64,000 bases of DNA, taken from Bursaphelenchus xylophilus. Taxonomy: Eukaryota; Nematoda; Chromadorea; Rhabditida; Aphelenchoididae. The DNA lies in NCBI GenBank assembly GCA_904066235.2, contig CAJFCV020000005.1, forward strand, positions 6,691,501-6,755,500, given 5' to 3'. Below the pieces are notes generated by a model. That model searched no databases, had not been told where the DNA came from, and was given only the letters and a program-made list of their open reading frames with translations. Position numbers and translations under genes: made by a program. Below, piece after piece: positions 1 through 11,900 of this stretch (position 1 is its first letter; every line of letters starts with the position of its first letter).

Positions 1-3000
1 TTTAAGACCTTGAACAAAATAAAATGCTAAAGCCTTCAATGTTTGCTCAAAAATAATCATTGTTACTTTCGTTGATTCTCGCTGTTCTTTGTGTTGTTTC
101 AGTAATTCCCCGCAGTTTCTTAGTCATGAGAAAAGTATCTGTTTATAAATATCACGTTTTTTCTCACTAAATTTGCACCGTGATGAGCTGCAAGATCTCC
201 TCGACAACAACAAGAAGATATCACATGCTTATCGGGTTTCTCGCGTCCCCTTGCTGATTCGTTGGATCCGCCGATGAAGCAACTCGATTTACGTCAACGG
301 GTTCGTATCTTTCCCCATCTCGGGTCAGCCTCGATCTACACGTGCAGCGCATGAGATGAAGATGAAAGAATATTGTCTGTTGGTCTCTCCTTTTTGATTC
401 CATCGAACATTCTTGTCGCGTTGTAGTCGAGAAGATTATAGAATGTGAGATCTTTGTTGGCTTAGGGGGGCCTTTGCCAAAGGGAAGCAAAAACTTTTAT
501 GTTTCTGGGAATTTAACTTTTTTGAAAGGGGTATTCCCTTTGAAAATGATGAACAGGATCGTCATCTTGTTCCTGTTCAATTGATTTGTTCATTTCTTGG
601 GTAAATAAAACAGGTCATCATGATCGATTTTGCGAAAACATCGGAAAACTCATAAATTTTAAATGCTTGTTTATCAAAAAGTATGAGTGAAAGTTGCGGT
701 TTGTTGGTCTCACGAGAATTATATTATCGCTTTTTTCTCCCATTGTCTCCAGACTCCCTTCTCCAATCATCATCGTCTCTCTTTTTCTAATCATTTCACG
801 CCCAAATCACCACACGCTTCACCAAATTTTTGTCTCAAAAAAAAAGAGAAAAAATGGTTTCAACGAAATCCGCCGACCAAAAAAAAGAGAAGAAACCCCG
901 GAGGGAGATTCGAGACAATAATTTTAATTATGTCAGCTGCAAATGCAGACAGTTACTGCTGATTCGGGGAGAGGTATTCTGGAATTACTGTGTAAAGGTA
1001 ATCTAAAGGCTATAAAAATAATTAAAGAAGAGAGTAAAGATTAAGAAGGTTTAGAATTTAGTCAGAAATCTACTCACGTGAATCAATAAAATTAAACTAA
1101 AAAGATGTGTGTGGGATTGAGAAATAAAGAAAAGAGCGAATTCTGGAAAGAAACAAGTAAAACACAATACAGATACTGCCGTTAACATTCGTAAAAGTAC
1201 CCTTCAGGCAGAATTTTGCTATGAAATTCATTGTTGATAACTCTAGTATACAAAACAAATTTTTTACATAGGAAAAAAGAACAAATTTGATGTCATTCGG
1301 TTGTTTAGCGAGCACTTTTGATCAATCTTCATGTGCAGGAAAAAATATTTCAAATATTATAATACATAACTCACGGAAAGTTTATTATTTTTGGGCTGAA
1401 ACAAGTATACTTATGACATTTTGCAGAGACTTTTTGTTACAAAAGAAACTTTACATAAATTTCAAAAAGTCCAGATTTTCTGATGTCATCCTTGAATTGA
1501 ATCCCTAGACTTGTTGTGCAACGAATGGCGTCACCTTTAGCTGTCTATATAATCTCAAAGCAGCTGATTTCCTTGTTTATGACATGCTGTTTTGTCATTT
1601 GATTCTTTAAAATTAAAAAAATCAATTCTCAGTCAGAGATTATTAAGACACGAGAGACGAAAAAGAGAGAAACAGAAATCAAATAAATGGGTTAGTTTCA
1701 ATGAAACCGCGGTTTGTCTGATAACGGCGATGATAAGGAACTTTTTATGAATTATGGGGTATCCCCTGCAATGTTACAGCGCTGATCTCTTGGCGTTGCG
1801 GGTAACAAGGTACAATCAGATGCACGTGAGGAAAAGGTGTTGCGCAATTCAGTGGGTTACGGTAACTTTAAACACTGCTCTGTTGATTGCAAATATAAAA
1901 ATTCCAAAAAATGACTTTTTCGCCAGTAATTTTTTTGCCTAGGGTAATAATCGCACATTAAAATTAAAGTTTGTCCAACAGATGAACATTAACTTTTCAG
2001 CAAAAGAAATATGACTTTCAAATTGACTTTGAAAATCATATTTCTTCCATTTTCTTCTAAAGCGTTTTTATTTTTTTAAGAGTAAAAATGTGACTTCTGA
2101 GTGTAATGATGTCTGCAACCCCACCAAATCCCATCAACCTTTATTGATGGCATAAATCTACATCGAATTCAATGTCTGCACCCTTCCGCTTCGGACTTTT
2201 AATGTTCTTTGTACTACTTTTCCCCCAATTTCTTTCCAAAAACCACTACAAGTTTAGGGATCACATTGTCTTTGAGAGTGTCAGACAGACTTTTTTGATG
2301 AGGAATTCCCGTATCAATTTTTTCGAACCTACACTTTTGGGAATTCCCGCCTTTCCTCTGCTTCCCTGCCCGTCTCTCTGCCATAATTTGGTTGTAAGAA
2401 TTCGAAAAGTTACTCTCCGCCCGCCTTCAGATGGCTACAAAAGCATTAGACGGCGTCCATTCTTTCATAGAGAACTCTTCTCTATTCAACATGTTGTTGT
2501 TTATTTTTCTATGCGAAGATTGGAGACTGGCCAATCTTTTTGATGAATAAATAATTTAAATAAAGTCTCTTTGGAGTTTATTGGCTATGAATTGAAGGTA
2601 ATATTGATCGACCATACGGTCGACAAGTTCTGAAAATGAGGTAAATGTAAACTGAATGGGAAATCGTCGTATAATACGAGAACAATTTGAATTTTTAATG
2701 CTAAAACCGATGAGCATTCGATATTACACTGGATCAAGTGGCTAAGGCTCTTCTCTCTTTTCAGAAAATACTCCATGAGAAATTGTTGGTTAACGCCGTT
2801 GCATTTAATATAAACACCAAATCACCTCCAACTATCACACTTTTTCCAGCAAATTCGCCATCCTTTTATCGAAAACCCGATCAAATTCTTTCGATTCACA
2901 TGAATTCCTGCACTTTCCTCCCTTTTTCTTTTCTGCCCGTTCTCTTCATGCGCTGTGATCTCTAGTCGATTATTAATTGGGTGGGAGTCTCAATGAAATT

Positions 3001-3560
3001 AAACGGAAACCCACAAAGATTAATAAAAACCATGTGATTTGAGTGGGTTTTGCGCGGAGAGAGTTTTTTGCAATCCAATTCATGTGCAAAACTCTGCAAA
3101 GTTTACTTTAATATTGTCCATGATATCCATTAACATTTTTACTATCCACAACATATGACTTTTACCTGCATATGCTCTATGACGTCATCGTTCGACACTT
3201 CCAGCAGCCTTTTTTTAATTGATTTCCTGACCCTTAACATGTAAATGACAGCGTTTGAATGTCGACAATTTCATCGTGAACATTTCCGCGTGTCAATATC
3301 GATTATCATCCCACTCTCCTAGTCTAACCAATCTCCGTTTCAGAACCGAAAATTCCTTCCTTAATCATCTAAACTCTCTTCCACGTGCTCTTCGGAACTG
3401 ACTGCAGTCATTTCCGATACAAGAGCGATCTGTTTGCACATCCGAACGGGCCGCTCTCCTCCCCAAATACACCTACATTAACACCTCATTGAATCAAGAT
3501 TATTACTCAAAATTTGAGACTACAGTAATCCAGTGACCATACTTTAAACCGGTGAATATA
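1..3560. other. Gene-poor AT-rich stretch
   Basis: I see no supported multi-exon gene here. Short open frames occur on both strands (for example 490-221 on the minus strand) but lack convincing splice partners, domains or similarity. The only frame worth separate mention is at 2172-2543. The last few hundred bases are presumably the 5' flank of the cytochrome b5 gene. Confidence 0.5.
2172..2543 (+). CDS. Possible small secreted protein, single exon (weak)
   Basis: This open frame of 123 codons begins with a stretch that reads like a signal peptide: MSAPFRFGLLMFFVLLFPQF, followed by S-K-N. The stop is followed at once by AATAAA-type signals (around 2547-2566), which would fit a very short 3' UTR. 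The rest is basic and proline-rich with no recognisable domain and no ordered cysteine pattern. No splice acceptor is obvious just upstream of the ATG. It may be a chance frame in AT-rich DNA. I recognise no family. Confidence 0.2.
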   Translation: MSAPFRFGLLMFFVLLFPQFLSKNHYKFRDHIVFESVRQTFLMRNSRINFFEPTLLGIPAFPLLPCPSLCHNLVVRIRKVTLRPPSDGYKSIRRRPFFHRELFSIQHVVVYFSMRRLETGQSF

Positions 3561-3579
3561 CTCGACATTAACAGAAAAG

Positions 3580-4006
3580 ATGGTCCAAATCGAGTTGCCC
3601 GATCTCCAGACTCTCAAGGGATACAGCGAGCAGGATGTGGCCGATATGGCCAGCCCCGACCGTGTCCTCGTCATCATTTATGATCTCGTTTATGATCTCA
3701 CCGAGTTCGTCGACATTCACCCTGGAGGCGCCGAAATTATTTATGAAATGGTAAGCTTTCTTCGCAACTAATTTTGCATAATTTTTAACTTTACAATGTT
3801 AATTACTAATTAATCAACTGTAACCTTGACTTACCACCCTCTTTTTTCAGAACGGTCTAGATGCTACGTCGGTCTTTGAAGATGTGGGCCATTCCAAACT
3901 AGCTCGCACTATTTTGCTTCGTTATGTGATTGGCCGAGTTCTCCGCGACGATCTCAAATTACAACAATATCAGAATACCAAAGCCATGCAGAACATCCGG
4001 TTCTAA
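3580..4006 (+). CDS. Cytochrome b5 heme-binding domain protein
   Basis: Two exons, 3580-3750 and 3851-4006, joined in phase 0 across a 100-nt GTAAG...TTTCAG intron, give 108 aa. The protein is one cytochrome b5 fold. The first axial heme ligand is His47 in the HPGG motif (after YDLTEFVDI) and the second is His71 in the F-x-D-V-G-H-S motif. By family knowledge such proteins bind b-type heme and pass electrons to desaturases, hydroxylases or reductases. No C-terminal membrane anchor follows the domain, so a soluble form is inferred. The protein ends about 37 residues after the second ligand. A splice acceptor (AACAG) lies 5 nt before the ATG, which fits spliced-leader trans-splicing and supports this start. 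Its 3' end converges on the minus-strand gene at 4272. Confidence 0.85.
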
Positions 4007-4212
4007 GAGATGTACTGCTGTATATACGACCTACATCTTTACACTACCACTTACACTCAAGACGGGAACTTTATTGATCTGACAATAGTGTTTCTAAGTT
4101 TCTAATTTACTTAACGAGTATTACTTTATACTCTTTTTTGTGTGACACTATTGGCCTTCCAAGACCTCACAAAAGCTTTTATTTGAATTGGAAATTGTAC
4201 ATAAAGTACGAA

Positions 4213-4218
4213 AATAAA
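4213..4218 (+). terminator. Poly(A) signal AATAAA of the cytochrome b5 gene
   Basis: Canonical AATAAA about 207 nt after the stop codon. It lies only 54 nt from the stop of the convergent minus-strand gene, so the two 3' UTRs probably overlap. Confidence 0.6.
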
Positions 4219-4271
4219 TGAAATATATATAAAAATGGCAGGCTTTTGGGAATTTTCTTTTTTAATTTGTA

Positions 4272-5043
4272 TTAATAGATCGTATAAGATGACGGTATTG
4301 TGTTGACTAGACCATGGTCTCGACAGAGCGCCCACGCCTCCGTAGAACGACCAGTGGGACTCTGAAAGTAAACTAAGTTATATCCACCAGCATAGTAATT
4401 ATCAGTATAACTCTTAATGAGTGACAAAGACAGTATAACTCGCATAGTTTGAGTTTCCGAGTCTTTTTTCCATTCCTTTTCAAAATTAACGTAATCATGC
4501 TGAGTAGCCGTTCTTAAAGTCATTTTTTTCTTCAACCTCAGCTTCCTCAGTTGGAGATTCAGATCTTCAGGAGTCATCGTTGGTAATTTCTCCTCAAGTG
4601 GAGTGTAATTTCCATAATATTTGAAGGAATTTGACTTATTAATCAACCGATTATTCTTCTTCAAAGATGACGTTCGGCTGACTGGAAGAGAACGAGGAGC
4701 CGTTTGATAATGCTAAGATGTTAAAATAAATATAAAAATGTGATATTAGACTTACCGGATCATCAAACTCGACATGTCTTGGATGCATATTATATTCCTT
4801 TTTTTTACAGCCACAAGCTCGCTCCATGGTATTAAATATCCGAGTTTTGGTCCCAAACCATCCACAATTGAGCAGACAATTACAAACAATCAAAACGGAG
4901 ATTAAACACAAGATGACCGAGATGATCAACAACAAAATTATGATAAAATTGTAAGTGGATAGAGAGAAATAACCGCTGAATCCTTCGAAAAGCCCTTTCA
5001 GCCATTGCCCAAAGCTACAGGCAGTTCGACCATAAGGGGCCAT
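4272..5043 (-). CDS. Single-pass membrane protein, unknown family
   Basis: Two exons on the minus strand, 5043-4756 and 4712-4272, join in phase 0 through a 43-nt intron to give 242 aa. A strong hydrophobic segment at residues ~32-60 (rich in I, L, V and ending C-N-C-L-L-N-C) is the only membrane span seen. It is followed by a cysteine- and lysine-rich juxtamembrane stretch (ACGCKKK) and a basic, polar C-terminal region of ~150 residues. The N-terminus (MAPYGRTACS) does not look like a cleavable signal, so a signal-anchor topology is possible. A TTTTGCAG acceptor 17 nt upstream of the ATG suggests trans-splicing, or an unseen upstream exon. I do not recognise the family. The gene is divergent from the one at 5247. 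Confidence 0.65.
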
Positions 5044-5060
5044 AGAAGGTGATGGTTGGC

Positions 5061-5246
5061 CTGCAAAAATAACTTGAAAAAATAATCGGGGTTATGACTC
5101 CATTTTTAGAATTTTATGGAAAAACATTTTACAGTAAATTTGAAAAAAAGCTTTTGGTTTCAAAAATTTGCATACATCTAAAAATCTCCCATTCTGAACA
5201 AATTTCGAATTATGAATGGTCGATCAAAGGGACAAGTCGACCAAAA
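5061..5246. promoter_or_regulatory. Likely shared promoter region of two divergent genes
   Basis: Only about 200 bp separate the minus-strand start at 5043 from the plus-strand start at 5247, and the minus gene has a splice acceptor at its edge. Any 5' control elements for the two genes must lie here or inside the genes. No specific motif is claimed. Confidence 0.35.
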
Positions 5247-6110
5247 ATGGCTGATGTTTCACCACATCTACCGTTCTTCGGGCCTTTGTAAGTTCATATT
5301 TATTTTTGATGACTTATTTCATCTCAAAAATTACGACATAATTTTAGGGCGCCTCCCCCAGTGATTCCGCTGATTGCAGCCCCTAGGGCCGAACTCAAAG
5401 ACAAATTGAAGAGTAGTTACAGCGAGTCCAAAGCTCAAAAATATCATATTCGAAAGCTCCTGGAGAGAGACCGGTCGATGGCGTTCGATTGCCAAGTCCT
5501 CAACGCTCTTCATGAACGGGAAAGGGAGATGAGGGTAAGTTTCATACATACATTTTATATCATGGAGTATCGAAAAACACGGCCAAAAATAATTTTTTAA
5601 AGTTTTAAGTGTATTTTTTCACACCTCTGAAAGCCAATTGTAATATAAAAGTGGGACTTTCAGTGTGCCAAGGAGTTCATGCGGAAGGAGAGGAAGTTGA
5701 ATGGAGAGAGGCTGAACTTCCTTCTGGCGAACGGCGACGTCAAGAAGTCGGCTACCGAAGTAGAGTCGTTGGTTCGTCGTTTCCGGTTGCCATCGCTCAA
5801 CAAATTCATCGTGAGTCTCTTGTTTTTGTTGATGGAACTAAAATTTTTGACCTCATGCCGTTTTTTCAAAATTTTTATTTCTTTCCTTGCTACTAGAAAG
5901 TTTTTAAAAATGTACAATTAGACCATTCGTATGACATTACAATGCAATTTTCAGCTTCCCTCACCCCATCAAGTCGACCCCTTACAATTATTTACCCTCC
6001 AAGATTCCCTGATGCATTTTTGTCCGCGATCCCAGCTCAATTCCTGCCCCGAATATTCGATCGAACAGTTCCGGCACTTCTGTGATAAGACTAAATATAA
6101 CCAAGATTGA
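5247..6110 (+). CDS. Small basic protein, unknown family
   Basis: Four exons (5247-5287, 5348-5534, 5664-5810, 5955-6110) join in frame to give 176 aa. All introns are GT-AG with good nematode acceptors. After a short proline-rich start (residues ~8-22), the middle (~25-110) is rich in K, R and E and predicted helical (RKLLERDRSM, LHEREREMRC, FMRKERKLNGERL). The last ~50 residues carry several cysteines (HFCPRSQLNSC, RHFCDKTKYNQD). There is no signal peptide or membrane span. I recognise no domain, and function is unknown. The first exon is only 13 codons. ATG 5247 is the only one that fits the frame and the donor at 5288. Confidence 0.7.
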
Positions 6111-6115
6111 ATAAA
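6110..6115 (+). terminator. Poly(A) signal overlapping the stop codon
   Basis: The TGA stop (6108-6110) shares its final A with an AATAAA hexamer, so the 3' UTR may be only some 10-25 nt unless a later signal is used. Confidence 0.45.
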
Positions 6116-8896
6116 GCCCTCAGGGCACAGCTGGCGCCTTCCTTCGTTTGATGGAGCGAAAACTCTCGGAAAGCTCGGAAACTTGTAAATAACACGTGGC
6201 CCTGATTTTATAAAGATTGTTTTTTAACTGTCAAGTGCACGCAAAAAGAAGTTGATCCGAATTGATAAATCTGCTGGAGATGAGTGCAGAAAAAGTAGAA
6301 TAAAACAGAAAATAAGAGTACGGAATTGAACGAAGAAAGGGCAAGGAGAATAGAGTACAATCGGCGTTTGTTTTGTCGATTAGCTTGCTGCCTCACCCAT
6401 GAAACCAAGAACCCGGATCACTTCATTTAGTAGCAGCAGTAGGCGTTTTGGCAGTGATCTGCACTTTTACCAAGTAGTATAACATTAGAAACTGTCGATA
6501 GTACCCTCTCAGATTTGAAATAAACAGCGTCTCCATTGTAATAATCCTGCTGCAATAAAACGTCAAATGTGCCAGAAGAGAAAAAACTATAAATCATAAA
6601 AAACCCGAAGAAAAATTTGAGGTTCTGGTAATGTTGCACATGTAATTACGTAAGTGAGGGGCTGGAGGCAAAGCGCCGAGAAATGTTTTTCGGTTTCTGG
6701 ATGTGAGACAATAGATACTCCGAAATTTATCATGATTTTCCATATTTACAAAACATTTCCCTTTCATTTCTACCTTCTTTTAATAGGATTACAAATTTTT
6801 TAAACTCAATTTGCCGGCCGGCGGTCCGAAGGCGGTTGGCTCGGCCCGTTCAAATTTGCTTCGCTCCGGCCCGGTTCGAGAAAATCATTTTGGCAATGAC
6901 AGAAGTATAAAAGGTTCCCGTCAATGTTCAAGAAGTCCATCTCTCTGATCCGAAATATGTATAATTGCTACACAGATTCATATTTCCGCCCCTGCAAACT
7001 TTCGGACACCGTTGTCAGCTCATCCGTTTTCTTTTCCGGTTCCCCGAACTCAAACTTGTTGATCATTGTGATATTTGAAACCTATTAGCGTGACCCTTAA
7101 ACCCTTCTTGACCTCTGTTTGAAGGCCTCGTGCCGATTTTTATTTACGCGTGAAGGTTTTATCAGATGATGCCCGGAAGTTTGGAACGCGTTCAATGCCG
7201 ACTTGTTCGCCCTTTTCTTAGGACCAAGTGTTTTCCCAGTCAAATATTCTTCAATCAAACAATCAGTGTCCTTTATTTTTTGGAAAAATCCCGAGAATTT
7301 GGAGATCCAAAAGACCCGCGAAAAAATCTGATTTTGTTTGTAAAGTTCTAAAAGTCATGTCACGTGGAGATATTCATAACTTTTTTGAGCAGGTGGCATC
7401 TCAAACGGATCAGGTTTAGGTTCGTAACTCGGAACTTTGGGCAGTATCGCTTACAAAGCAAGAATAACTTTTAAAAATGAGAGCCGAAAACGCGGAAAGC
7501 AAGATTTTCACAAAAATAATTTTCAACTACTGTAATTTAGATAACGATAAAACACTTAAAAATTAAAATTGCAAAATCAGTGTAAATAAAACTCTTGTGA
7601 GTATTTTAACCTTCAGAAAAATACGTGAGAAATTTAGAATAATATTGCTTTTATTGAACATTATACATCTGAATGTACGTTACTCAAAACGCAACATTTT
7701 GAATGGCTCAGTCCTGCTTACACTCTTCACTGGCAATCGGAGGTGTCCTAAGCCAATCTTCCTCGCCATTTTCCAAAAGCTTATCTTCAGATCCTTCCTC
7801 CCAACCCGCTATAATCCTATATTCGGAATTGAAACGGGGAAGAAAAGGAGAGGGAAAGCGCGAATCCCTCTTATTTCTCCCTCTCTCTGCCTCTCTGCGC
7901 ACTGTTCGAAAAGCGTTCTCTCTGGATTCCCGACGATTTTCTCGGTTTACGTGTTTTATGATTCAAGATGGGGCTCTGGATCATAAAACATTATTCCGAG
8001 TGTTATTCCTGGCCGGAGGATATGAATCCGAAATCTGTTCACACATTTGGCAGCAGTTTCATTTAGATATTACACATGCGAGGAAGCGCTCAAACCGAAT
8101 GGGAAGTGAATTTGAAAACGAAAATGTGATTAAATTGGTGTGCACATGGATCAGACTGTAGAGAGCTTCAAGTATGATAAGAATTGAGTTCTTATATTTC
8201 GAAGAAATTCGTTTAAAATCGATTCCTTTCTTTGAGATTGACGAAAAGTTGCATTTTGATGACAATGCATGTCTAAATACGGTAGATTTCCAATTTTCAA
8301 ACTATTTGCTTTTTCATTTGACCTATGACCCTTCTGAAAAGGATATTTTCCTGTTCTCATAGTGTTTCTTATTGCATGCTCATCAATTAACCTCTCGAAT
8401 TCCACCAGATGCACCCCCATTTCTCTACAAATCGGAACCCATTTTTATTGGGATTGCAACCCGAATGTGCCAAAGGGCCGCGTGGGCCCACCTGCTCACT
8501 GATCTTCAAAGATTCGAGGAGGGTCCCAAACAAAAAACTCCTCTTGTTCCGGGGATATTGTTCATGGAATCCGCCTACTCTCCTGAAGCCGTGTTAGGGG
8601 CAGGCCCGACGCTGAGAAAGCGGCCGTAACGGGGTAAGCAGCGGCCGAAAGGGCAGGCAGGTGTCTCCGCCTCCGATCAGATCGGTTCGTATCTCGAAGC
8701 CCCTTTGGCCACTCCCGGCCCCATCTTATTCTTTAAAAATTCTGGTCCTTCGGATGGCTCGTTCTCTTTCAAATAAATTCGTTCCTTTTGGCACTCCCAA
8801 TTCGCATATTCCGAACTTCGTGTTCAAGAATTCGCACTCTATTTAGCACATATTTTCGCAAATTATTAATTCATTGAAGTCAAATAATGTCTTCGA
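6116..8896. other. Intergenic stretch with scattered unsupported frames
   Basis: It contains a GC-rich patch near 6815-6890 and another near 8590-8660, and several open frames on both strands (largest 7703-8161, 152 codons). None has a recognisable domain. A minus-strand stretch at about 7850-7740 has a plausible acceptor and a GTAAGC donor but does not join in frame to the possible exon at 6549-6427. The right part should hold the promoter of the muscle myosin gene. Confidence 0.4.
6427..6549 (-). CDS. Possible terminal exon of an unmodelled minus-strand gene
   Basis: A TTTTATTGCAG acceptor on the minus strand opens a 40-codon frame that begins QDYYNGDAVYF and ends DHCQNAYCCY followed by TAA. 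The composition looks coding. I could not find a partner exon whose phase fits, so it stands alone. It may be a chance frame. Confidence 0.15.
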   Translation of the reverse strand, partial: QDYYNGDAVYFKSERVLSTVSNVILLGKSADHCQNAYCCY

Positions 8897-8903
8897 TTTT
8901 CAG
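8897..8903 (+). promoter_or_regulatory. Splice acceptor upstream of the myosin start (trans- or cis-)
   Basis: TTTTCAG ends 39 nt before the myosin ATG at 8943. No coding exon is visible upstream, so this is either the spliced-leader addition site or the 3' end of a 5'-UTR intron. Confidence 0.5.
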
Positions 8904-8942
8904 GAATTTTGGGCGAATTTCTCATAACTTATCACTTCGATC

Positions 8943-11900
8943 ATGGAGGACTTTACCAAGGACGATGGATACCCATACTTGGCTATCTCCCAGGAGGAGA
9001 AGATCAGCTTCACCTCAAAGCCATTCGATTCCAAGAAGAACTGTTGGATCCCTGATGCTGAGGATGGTGAGTTGACCAAGTTTTTGCGGATCAAATGGGT
9101 TTAGAGGAGAGAAAAGTGGTTAAAATCCTATTTTAGAACCGATTATAGTCTTCGAATTTGTTGTAATTTTGTATTAAGTCGGCGCCCAGACTGGAGTATG
9201 ATTTTGGCAAAATTTATGATTATTTTTTCCAATCAGAATATTTAGCTGGGTTTTGCCTTTATCATCAAAAAGTAATCGCAAAAAATGAAGCGTATTCCCA
9301 AAATACTTGCTGATTTCGCCTTTCGACCCCTTAGGCTATAAATTCTCTAAAATGAACGGATCCCCCATTCCAACTCGAATATCAAATTGCATATAATTTT
9401 ATTCAAATCCCATTTCTCGGCGATTGTTTGGGCCAATTTTTTTATTTCTTTGGCGATTCTTTCCGCCTTCTGGCCCGACCCGCGGCCATGCTCAGGTGTG
9501 GGCGTTAAAACATTGAGGATGCCCTCTTTCCACAGATCGGGGGGCCAACTGTCCCCGGTTCGGCGAAACTCTCTTCAACGCCTGTTTCTGCTCCAATCTT
9601 CAAAGAACAACAGGAGCCCAGGTGCTCTCGGGCATTGTTGATCAACCCGCAGTTTCCAGATATTATTAGGAGGAGAAACACAAAAAGTGCTTCAAACAAT
9701 TCGGGCCCTGGGGTGGAAATAAGATCAAAAAAGATTAGAATGCAAAAAAAAATTGCCAATTTAGATTTCGATTCGAATAAGAACAAGATTGAAAATATCA
9801 GATTTAAATTTAATAATAAAAACTGAAGCCGAAAATTATATTACATAATTTGGAACTTTAGGCTTTGTTCGTGCCGAAATTAAGTCCGCTGCTGGCGACA
9901 ATGTGACCGTCGTCACCGAAAAGGGCAATGAAGTTACCGTCAAGAAGGAGGAAGCTCAGGAGATGAACCCGCCGAAGTTCACCAAGACAGAGGACATGGC
10001 CAACTTGACCTTCTTGAACGAAGCCTCCGTGTTGAACAACTTGAAGGAGCGTTATGCCGCCATGATGATCTACACCTACTCTGGTCTTTTCTGTGTCGTC
10101 ATCAACCCCTACAAGCGTCTCCCCATCTACACCGAGTCCGTCATCAAGCACTACATGGGCAAGAGACGTAACGAGATGCCACCTCACTTGTTCGCCGTCT
10201 CTGATGAGGCCTACCGTAACATGGTTCAGGATCGTGAGAACCAGTCTATGTTGATTACTGGAGAATCTGGAGCCGGAAAGACCGAGAACACCAAGAAGGT
10301 AATCTCTTACTTCGCCATTGTTGGTGCTACTCAATCTGCCAGTTCGTCTGAGAAGACCGAAGGAAAGAAGGGAGGTACCCTGGAAGAACAGATCGTCCAG
10401 ACCAACCCTGTGTTGGAGGCTTTCGGTAATGCCAAGACCGTGCGTAACAACAACTCTTCCCGTTTCGGAAAGTTCATCCGTACCCATTTCTCTGGATCCG
10501 GAAAGTTGGCTGGTGGTGACATTGAGCATTGTAAGATTTTATCTCTCATAATATTTTCTTAAGAGTCTTGTAAAAAGAATTCTGACTTAAAACAAATACT
10601 TTCAGATCTTCTCGAAAAATCTCGTGTCGTCCGTCAAGCTCCTGGAGAGCGTTGTTACCACATCTTCTACCAGATCACCTCTGGACATGACCCAGCACTT
10701 CGTGAGAAGGTCAAGCTCACCAATGACATCAAGTACTACCACTTCTGCTCCCAGGCTGAGCTGACCATCGAAGGTGTTGACGATAAGGAGGAGATGAGAC
10801 TCACCCAAGAAGCCTTCGACATCATGGGCTTCGAAGACCATGAAACCGCCGACTTGTACAAGTCCGTCGCCGGTATTATGCACATGGGAGAGATGAAGTT
10901 CAAGCAACGTCCACGTGAAGAACAGGCCGAGGTTGACACTGATGACGGTGAGAGAAGAAAGATAATAGACTTATACGTATTTTAGACGCCAAGAACGCCG
11001 CTATTTGTTTCAACATTGACCACGAAGCGTTCTTGAAGGCCCTGACCAAGCCTCGTGTCCGTGTCGGTACTGAATGGGTAAACAAGGGACAAAACTTGGA
11101 ACAGGTCTCCTGGGCCGTCTCTGGTTTGGCCAAGGCTGTCTATGCCCGTATGTTCCGTTGGTTGATTTCAAGATGTAACAAGACTCTTGACGCCAAGGCC
11201 ATCGAGCGTAAATTCTTCATCGGTGTGTTAGATATCGCCGGTTTTGAAATTTTCGATGTAAGTTGATGACATAACATTTAACTGCTAGTGCTATTCAGGA
11301 TTCTAATTATTCTTATTTAGTTGAACAGTTTTGAACAGTTGTGGATTAACTTTGTAAACGAACGTCTCCAACAATTCTTCAACCACCACATGTTTGTCCT
11401 TGAGCAGGAAGAATACAAACGTGAAGGCATTCAGTGGACCTTCATCGATTTTGGTCTCGATCTTCAAGCTTGTATCGAGCTGATCGAGAAGCCTTTGGGT
11501 ATCATCTCCATGTTGGATGAGGAATGTATCGTCCCCAAGGCTTCCGACATGACCTACGTCCAGAAGTTGCTCGACCAACACTTGGGCAAACACCCCAACT
11601 TCCAGAAGCCCAAACCACCAAAGGGAAAACAGGCCGAGGCTCACTTTGCCATCGTCCACTACGCTGGAACTGTGCGTTATAATGCCACCAACTTCCTCGA
11701 GAAAAACAAGGATCCCCTCAACGACTCTGCTGTCGCCGTCCTCAAGACCTCTCAAGGAAACCAGTTGTTGTTGGACATCTTCTCCGACTACGTCACTCAA
11801 GAAGAAGCCGCCGAGTTGGCTAAGACCGGAGGTGGCGGTGGAAAGAAGAAGGGTAAATCCTCCTCTTTCATGACTGTCTCCATGATGTATCGTGAGTCCT

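Noticed and set aside
7703..8161. A 152-codon plus-strand gene.
   Set aside because: No signal peptide, domain, good start context or splice support. The opposite strand is equally open in places.
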